This document shows positions 57,301 through 64,000 of a DNA stretch of 64,000 nt, in pieces. Origin of the DNA: Takakia lepidozioides (taxonomy: Eukaryota > Streptophyta > Takakiopsida > Takakiales > Takakiaceae). The notes beneath the pieces are model-generated. The model was given only the letters and a program-made list of their open reading frames with translations. It did not search any database and had not been told where the DNA came from. The stretch's first letter is position 1. Each line of letters opens with the position of its first letter. The position numbers and the translations under genes are program-made. The stretch covers positions 57,082,756 through 57,146,755 of the forward strand of contig CM060731.1 of NCBI GenBank assembly GCA_030704615.1, read 5' to 3'.

Positions 57301-59210
57301 CCTTCACTGCCAGCCCAGACAGTGTGCGGCAACGCACACTGTTTGAGCTGAGCATTTCAATGTTTCTGGATGCAAAATTTGGACTTCAGGGGCACCTGTG
57401 TGAGTGTGAAATGAACCCTTCACTGCCAGCTCAGACAGTGTGCGGCAACGCACACTGTTTGAGCTGAGCATTTCAATGTTTCTGGGTGAAATATTTGGAC
57501 TTCAGGGGCACCTGTGTGAGTGTGAAAAGAACCCTTCACTGCCAGCTCAGACAGTGTGCGGCAACGCACACTGTTTGAGCTGAGCATTTCAATGTTTCTG
57601 GGTGCAAAATTTGGACTTCAGGGGCACCTGTGTGAGTGTGAAATGAACCCTTCACTGCCAGCTCAGACAGTGTGCGGCAACGCACACTGTTTGAGCTGAG
57701 CATTTCAATGTTTCTGGGTGAAATATTTGGACTTCAGGGGCACCTGTGTGAGTGTGAAAAGAACCCTTCACTGCCAGCTCAGACAGTGTGCGGCAACGCA
57801 CACTGTTTGAGCTGAGCATTTCAATGTTTCTGGGTGCAAAATTTGGACTTCAGGGGCACCTGTGTGAGTGTGAAATGAACCCTTCACTGCCAGCTCAGAC
57901 AGTGTGCGGCAACGCACACTGTTTGAGCTGAGCATTTCAATGTTTCTGGGTGAAATATTTGGACTTCAGGGGCACCTGTGTGAGTGTGAAAAGAACCCTT
58001 CACTGCCAGCCAGACAGTGTGCGGCAACGCACACTGTTTGAGCTGAGCATTTCAATGTTTCTGGTGCAAAATTTGGACTTCAGGGGCACCTGTGTGAGTG
58101 TGAAATGAACCCTTCACTGCCAGCTCAGACAGTGTGCGGCAACGCACACTGTTTGAGCTGAGCATTTCAATGTTTCTGGGTGAAATATTTGGACTTCAGG
58201 GGCACCTGTGTGAGTGTGAAAGAACCCTTCACTGCCAGCTCAGACAGTGTGCGGCAACGCACACTGTTTGAGCTGAGCATTTCAATGTTTCTGGATGCAA
58301 AATTTGGACTTCAGGGGCACCTGTGTGAGTGTGAAATGAACCCTTCACTGCCAGCTCAGACAGTGTGCGGCAACGCACACTGTTTGAGCTGAGCATTTCA
58401 ATGTTTCTGGATGCAAAATTGGACTTCAGGGGCACCTGTGTGAGTGTGAAAAGAACCCTTCACTGCCAGCCCAGACAGTGTGCGGCAACGCACACTGTTT
58501 GAGCTGAGCATTTCAATGTTTCTGGGTGAAATATTTGGACTTCAGGGGCACCTGTGTGAGTGTGAAATGAACCCTTCACTGCCAGCTCAGACAGTGTGCG
58601 GCAACGCACACTGTTTGAGCTGAGCATTTCAATGTTTCTGGGTGAAATATTTGGACTTCAGGGGCACCTGTGTGAGTGTGAAAAGAACCCTTCACTGCCA
58701 GCTCAGACAGTGTGCGGCAACGCACACTGTTTGAGCTGAGCATTTCAATGTTTCTGGGTGAAATATTTGGACTTCAGGGGCACCTGTGTGAGTGTGAAAT
58801 GAACCCTTCACTGCCAGCTCAGACAGTGTGCGGCAACGCACACTGTTTGAGCTGAGCATTTCAATGTTTCTGGATGCAAAATTTGGACTTCAGGGGCACC
58901 TGTGTGAGTGTGAAATGAACCCTTCACTGCCAGCTCAGACAGTGTGCGGCAACGCACACTGTTTGAGCTGAGCATTTCAATGTTTCTGTGTGCAAAATTT
59001 GGACTTCAGGGGCACCTGTGTGAGTGTGAAATGAACCCTTCACTGCCAGCCCAGACAGTGTGCGGCAACGCACACTGTTTGAGCTGAGCATTTCAATGTT
59101 TCTGGGTGCAAAATTTGGACTTCATGGGCACATTTTTGAGTATAAAATGAACCCTTCACTGTCAGCTCAAACAGTCTGCGGAACCGCACACTGTGTAGGC
59201 AGAACATATG
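54308..59210 (+). repeat. 116-bp hairpin satellite, 43 units
   Basis: I counted 43 head-to-tail units of 116 bp (some 113-117). Each carries arms CAGCTCAGACAGTGTGCG and CGCACACTGTTTGAGCTG around GCAA: 18 pairs with one G-T pair, capped by a GNRA-type loop. The remaining about 76 bp (CATTTCAATGTTTCTGG, TTTGGACTTCAGGGGCACC, TGTGTGAGTGTGAAA) is also strongly conserved. Units 3-4 near the left edge and the last unit (59,149 on) are more diverged, as expected for array edges. Between about 55.9 and 58.8 kb units alternate between endings GAAAAGAAC and GAAATGAAC, a 232-bp dimer. 116 is not a multiple of 3, so the open frames across units are not coding. Confidence 0.97.
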
Positions 59211-59430
59211 AATATGGAAGGGCGCAACTTTCGGCCCTCATGGGCAGATATTTGAGCAGAACTTTTCAATGTTCTTTCCCTGTGTAAATCGGGAACATAG
59301 TGCATGTCCGTGAGGATCAATGAACACTTATCTGGCAGCTCAAAGAACACTTCCCTTTTTATCCCACTTTTTCATGCATCGGTCGACGTTTCATTCCTCT
59401 CTTATAAGAATTTGAGTGAACAACCTTGCA

Positions 59431-62400
59431 GGGGAAAATGCAAAGTGTGGCGGATGAGGTCCCTCAGGGTCAGGGGAAGGAGACCAAAGATGATGTTGAC
59501 GATGAGTTTTATGAAAGCAAAGCCGCTGAGATGCTGGGGGGTCAAAAGGTGAACTCTCAGCTTGTGGTTCAAAGTATGCTTGCTCCTGGTGGGAGGTTGA
59601 AGATTCCCCTGTGTAGGTTGGTTTCCATGCCCGTCGTTCGTCCACCCCTTGTCAAAGACATTCTCAAGCTGGAGGCCGAGTTTGTTCATGGGTATTTGGA
59701 TGGATCCGCGGTCTTTTACGTTTCTACTAGGGATTCAAGAGGTAACGAGCTCCTTGTTGATGAGTCAATCGTCGACTCCTGGGACCCCATTTGGAGACAG
59801 GTGAACGAATCCTTCGAACTTCTTCTCTCCAGAAAACCTTCCACCCAGGTATTCTCGGGGAAGATGTTTCACGTTTGGGATGGCAACCACCGGTTGCTTG
59901 CATGGATGGCTGTCATTGGGAGGCTGCACTCACAGGAGGAAGAGTGGCATTACTCTGTTCGATCGATGGTGCTTGATTGTGACGACAACATGATGGGTCT
60001 TCTGACGGCAATGAATGATGTGAACAGGTTGGTTTCTCATTGTACACGTTGCACTTCTGGTTCCGTTCTTCCTTGATTGAAGTCCTTGAATTACATTCTG
60101 AAATTCAGATATCATTCTGCAGAGGGACGGAGACATCGCATGTCAAAACGAGTCTGGTTCACACACTGTATAGGATACAAAGGATCGGGCAGATGCCCTT
60201 GACCAACTTCAAGACCATCCTTTCGGCAGAGATGTATAAGAAATGCGAAAGCTCCAAGACTTCGGAAACATGGTACTCGTTGACCCGTGAGGCTTTCATG
60301 GAGTACATGTACACGGTGAGATACATCTTCCTTCATCTGGCCTTTCCATATTCCTGCTTCCACATGTTTGTTTCTCTCTGTCTCCCTTGACCTTGGATTG
60401 ATGCAACTCTCTTGCATTCCCTTGCAGCAAGACATTGCAGATGCAGGGGAGCGTGGCAAACTGGAATACTACAGCTCTACCCCTGAGGAGAGAAGGACAG
60501 CAAAGGGAGTTGAAAGTCACATCCAGAAGGAGATGAACGCTACAAGAAGGACAATAATGAGTGCTTTTGTGAAGCAGTTGAGAATGGCCGACCCATCATT
60601 CGGGCCGCAGTTTCTGCTGGAGATAAAAAACCATTATAACAAGCCAGGCAAGCCGGAGATGGCCCAGGAGAAGTTGCACAGGTTGTCTACCGCCGTCGTG
60701 TCTTCTGAACAGAAGGTGAAGTGGCTGCAGATATGGAACTCCGATCCCACAGTTAGGGATACCCACATGTTCCCAAGGCCAGAGAAGGAGAAGAAGACCC
60801 AGCGTGTCGTTCCTGTCAGTGACAATGTGCTGGACAACTGGCTTCACAAGGCCACTTACTGGAGCCAGGTGTGATGTCCTCTCGTATCTCACTTTCTTTT
60901 CTCTTTTCCTGTCCTTCTCTTCCCATTGCCTCTTACATTCGCTGTGACTGTTTTTGGGTTCATTCTTCCATTTCAATTTTTTTGCAGTTGGAAGAAAGGG
61001 CCCGATCGGTTCTGCATACTCAGCTGGCTGACTATGGCATCACTATGACAGCTCCGAAGGTCTCCTTCGAAGCATACATGAGGAAATGGAGAGCCACAGT
61101 GTGGCACTCTGGTTTCTTTAGAGAGTTCAGCAAGGAGGGTGGCATCAGTCGAACAAATGAGCTTGACCAGCAGGAAAAAGGAGAGGAAGCCTGGAAACGA
61201 TGCCTTTACAGGTGCACACCCTTGCACTCTTTGCTTGTGTTGTGGTTGCAATGTGTTGTGTGGCATACTGTTTAAGGGGGTCTTCCTGGTGTGTTGAAAA
61301 AGCTGGGACACAATATGTGCATTGGATAATGAGGCTGTGTCTGTTCGTGCAGGTACATTAAGTTTGTTCTCCTGGAAGAGAATTGCTTGGACAAACATCC
61401 AGATTTCGTGGACCTTTGGCTTGTCCCTGCTGGCAACCAGACCATGTTCACTGCTGGGATCTTGCATGACTGGGGTCCGGACCATCTTTCTTCTTGTGGT
61501 TGGTATTTGGATTGCCCTCCTTCAGAGACCCCAGCTGTAGAGTTGTCTTTGAGGAGAGAGAATGACCGTATTGCAGCCACTGCCGCAGCAGCGGACCTCG
61601 ACATTCATGAGCGTAATCTGAGGACTCTTGCAGAGAAGGAGCCTCCCGCTCAGGATACCCCGGGTAGAGGAAGAAAGGCAAAGGGAAAAGATGTTGCTGG
61701 TGTTGTGGGGACGGGAAGGGGTAGAGGGAAGGTGGCACAAGGGCAGGGAAGTGTTGCAGCTATTGGCCCTGTGGAGCATGTCCAGCAGACTCCACCGCAT
61801 GGTAGGGGATCCGGGAGAAAAAACAAGGGTGTGGTTGATCCCAAGGACCCGTACCATGCAGTGGAACATCCCACGAGGGTCATTCGTCCAACCAGGTTGG
61901 AGATTGCCAACGTCGGGTTCCTTGCCATGATGGAGTCGAAGAAATCTGATTACAAGGGCGAGCCATCACCAGTGTGGGAGAGGATTGTCGAGTTCCTCAG
62001 CACGGTGCGTGTTCTCTTTGGGTTCTGTGGCTTCTGCTCTCTTTGTCTGCTGTGGGCATGGATCGTTTATAAACTTGTCAGAATTCCATTGTATTTTTGT
62101 TTGCAGGCTAAAATGACCAAATCGTGGGTGAACGGGAAGGAGAAGCCATATGCAGCGGAACTCATCATCTTGGACATCCCTGATGGGTTGGCAGTCCCGG
62201 ATATCCCACCATCGGGTGCTTGTCCGGGTTGGAATGCATTTGATGAGCGCTACTGGCGGTGGGTTTTTTCCTTTTGCAACTTCTTCCTTTCCGATGCAGG
62301 TGTTTTGGTTCTCATCCAGTCCATCGATGTTCGGTGTCGCCGTGCCCTTGCCAGCTATTTGAAAGCCTCGGGCATGAGAGTCCTGAAGACATGGAATTGT

Positions 62401-63551
62401 GTGAACAGCATGTACCTTACGAAGGGGGATCGTCCGGGAGAGATGGTGAGTTTCCCTTCTTCTTCCTCTTCTTTTTTGTTCTGGGATTGTGTTGTGTAGG
62501 TCGCTCAAACTCATATGTAGGGGCCCGATTTTATTTTGGTTCTTAGTTCCTTCTGGATGTCATGTTCGCAGACTCGTCTGTTTGAAGCTGTTTGTCTCGT
62601 CCGGGTGCATCCACCAACGACTCCGGCCGGCATTACGGAGTTTGCCATCACTCACGGGGGCAAGTTCATAGATGACAGGACAGATCCTCCCACGGATGAC
62701 ATGCATCACAACTACGTCGACAGCAACGTGTGCTTGCGAAGGGGGAATGGGGTTCCTTGGAGAGGGGCGAGGGAGAGGAGCCCGGCTTTCATTCAAACGA
62801 TTGTGGAGTGCTGCACCTACACAGACGCCAGAGTTCTGGATTTGTCGATGGGCACAGGTTCGTCCCTTCAACATTCACATTTCATGAGGTTTGATTGAGC
62901 TTGCACTTTCAGCACTTTCCACCGTTCCGAATGTGTCTTCAATGTCTGCTTACTTCATTCTATTCCACTGCAGGTGCTTCGTACCACGCTTGCAAGGCCA
63001 GTGCGCGACATGTCTTTGGGATTGAAGGGGATGCTGAGATTTACAAGAACCTCCTGATGGGTTTGGGTGGACACACTTCTCAGGTCCTTCCGAAGCCCCG
63101 TCCCGCTGATACTGGTACAGAGGAGACTTCTGACAAGGAGCTGGACTCCGACTTTGCCTGTGAGTAAGTTGAACCTGTGCATGCTTGCATTGTTGTTTCA
63201 TTATCGAGAATCGCTGTTCTTGAGGCAAAGTGCAAATGAGAGACATTCTCTTCGTTGGACTTGTGCATTGCATCATTGTGTTAAAAATGGAATTTTGTGG
63301 ACATGTGTAGGAGTCCGCGTGCTTCCACTTGCCCTCCTGGGCTATCACACCTATTTGGACTTGTTTTCAGTCCTCCTCGGTCTTGTGTGCTACCTGTCTA
63401 TGCGGAGGCACTCGCAGCAAGCATGTCCGTTCATGGCACTCAGAGTCCACCTTGCGATGGCCTTCGTAGAACACGTGGTGTTGGGGCCAGAATCTTTGTA
63501 GATGACATAGCACAGGAGGTGGACATTGATTGTGATGACTGCGACACTTGA
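59431..63551 (+). CDS. ParB-like domain fused to beta-class DNA methyltransferase-like domain
   Basis: Exons 59,431-60,027; 60,123-60,315; 60,428-60,868; 60,988-61,211; 61,353-62,004; 62,107-62,445; 62,572-62,857; 62,974-63,163; 63,311-63,551. All introns are GT-AG and every junction is in phase, giving 1,051 aa from ATG 59,438. A CTTGCAG acceptor precedes the first listed exon, so an upstream exon is likely. The ParB/Srx-type part (about 45-240) has IPLCRLVSMPVVRPP and HVWDGNHRLLAW (DGNHR at 148-152). Residues about 585-615 are Arg/Gly/Lys-rich (RGRKAKGKD). Methyltransferase motif IV position: AELIILDIPDG (Asp723), not the usual DPPY. Motif I: VLDLSMGTGASYHACK (Asp903, Gly907, Gly909), then RHVFGIEGDAEIYKNL. 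The order IV, then I, is that of beta-class N4-cytosine/N6-adenine enzymes. Bacterial and phage proteins combine these two domains; introns rule out simple contamination. Target and activity unknown. Confidence 0.8.
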
Positions 63552-63800
63552 TATGAAGTATTCTTTTGGTTTAATTCTGGGACAAATTTGAAATGGGATG
63601 GTTGTGTGTCCTTATTGTCCTCTTTGCAATGTGTGCATGGAATTCACATTCATGGTTCCAAACTATTGTTGGAGATGGGGGTTGCATGGACTGCCCGGAT
63701 TGTTCCTTCAATATATTTGTTGTTTTGTGGACCTCACAGACTTGAGTACATTGCAAAAACAAACAAACCACTTTGTTCTCAATTCTCAATTCTCCCCACA
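63552..63800. other. 3' flank of ParB-methyltransferase gene
   Basis: No further exon seen. T-rich stretches could hold the 3' UTR. Confidence 0.4.
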
Positions 63801-63806
63801 TCAACC

Positions 63807-63856
63807 CGCGGAAATAGGTGACCCCACTCGGAAATAGGTGACATCCGCGGAAATAG
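63807..63856. repeat. Three CGGAAATAGG direct repeats
   Basis: GCGGAAATAGGTGACC, CGGAAATAGGTGACAT and GCGGAAATAGGCAC follow each other with 20-bp spacing, just inside the right hairpin cluster. They are possible subterminal protein-binding sites. Confidence 0.7.
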
Positions 63857-63877
63857 GCACTGTTTGCATGCTGACGT

Positions 63878-63976
63878 GGCGTGAGCCTGTGCTGGGCTCA
63901 CGCTTTCCTGGGCTCACAGGCTCACGCCTCCAGGCTCACGGAATAGCACCCCCCTTTTAAGGGGGGTTTTCTCCCT
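63878..63976. repeat. Right GTGAGCC hairpin cluster
   Basis: A perfect 14-bp inverted repeat, GGCGTGAGCCTGTG (63,878-63,891) and its complement (63,915-63,928), with further GGCTCAC words. It is followed by CCCCCCTT/AAGGGGGG (8-bp arms, 2-nt loop) near 63,950-63,967. Confidence 0.75.
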
Positions 63977-64000
63977 ATGCCTTTGATTTCTTGTGCACTA

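Larger units (their letters stand above)
48938..63960. mobile_element. Candidate ~15-kb MULE-like element with ParB-methyltransferase gene
   Basis: Contents: MULE/SWIM transposase (-), acidic exon (+), hairpin satellite, ParB-methyltransferase (+). Both ends carry the same kinds of sequence in opposite orientation. Left, reading inward: TTTTAAGGGCAGCG, CGTGAGCCCAGC, GTGAGCCTGGG, AGCGTGAGC, then CCTATTACCGTGG. Right, reading inward on the minus strand: TTAAAAGGGGGG, CCGTGAGCCTGGA, GTGAGCCCAGGAAAGCGTGA, then CCTATTTCCGCGG. I could not define exact ends or a 9-bp target duplication. The alternative is chance adjacency of a MULE and an unrelated gene. Confidence 0.4.

Noticed and set aside
54308-59210. 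Array could be a CRISPR or a repeat-protein gene
   Set aside because: Units are contiguous 116-bp copies with no unique spacers. The unit length is not a multiple of three, so the open frames rotate and carry no consistent protein.
59431-63551. Methyltransferase gene as bacterial contamination
   Set aside because: It has eight introns with plant-type GT-AG borders and T-rich acceptors, and lies in continuous plant repeat DNA.

Overview
This is nuclear DNA of a land plant. Genes have GT-AG introns, and I recognise plant families: a SUVR5-type SET-domain protein, a plastid-type alpha/beta hydrolase, an ABA/WDS (ASR) protein and a PLS-class PPR gene. Most of the window is transposon-derived. 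The PPR type, the decayed transposons and the large element families suggest a fern or another non-flowering land plant. That placement is inference. There are no rRNA genes, intact tRNA genes or CRISPR arrays.

Layout. 0-5.5 kb (-): N-terminal exons of a SUVR5-like gene running off the left edge. 5.5-8.6 kb: AT-rich, with GGATGAA and CCGGAT clusters. 8.6-12.9 kb: a decayed MULE (MULE-2) with a converging zinc-finger ORF. 13-15.6 kb: repeats, including a tRNA-like element with a tandem-repeat tail. 16.4-20.0 kb (-): an alpha/beta hydrolase gene with signs of damage. 20.3 kb: a TA-flanked MITE. 21.3-22.4 kb (-): an intact two-exon ASR gene. 23.2-24.3 kb: inverted copies of the composite repeats. 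25.4-27.3 kb (-): a PPR pseudogene. 27,827-40,679: a complete Ty3-type LTR retrotransposon with two LTRs, a 5-bp GCCTC target duplication, PBS, PPT, gag, protease, RT and integrase, plus extra ORFs before gag and after integrase. 41.4-43.7 kb: a PIF/Harbinger element with a nested MITE. 44.5-46.9 kb: a second TA-flanked MITE and a C-rich tandem repeat.

The most interesting part is 48.9-64 kb. It holds a MULE/SWIM transposase (MULE-1) on the minus strand and, divergently, an acidic exon and an array of 43 units of 116 bp. Each unit encodes an 18-bp hairpin capped by GCAA. After the array comes an intact nine-exon gene whose protein (about 1,051 aa from the first ATG in the exon) joins a ParB-like domain to a beta-class N4/N6 DNA-methyltransferase-like domain. 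Similar clusters of GTGAGCC hairpins lie in inverted orientation near 48.95 and 63.95 kb. I propose that this is one large (about 15 kb) MULE-like element with a ParB-methyltransferase as its second gene. The transposase has frameshifts, whereas the ParB-methyltransferase gene is open at every junction.

Limits: splice sites and homologies were read by eye. No searches, alignments or folding were run.
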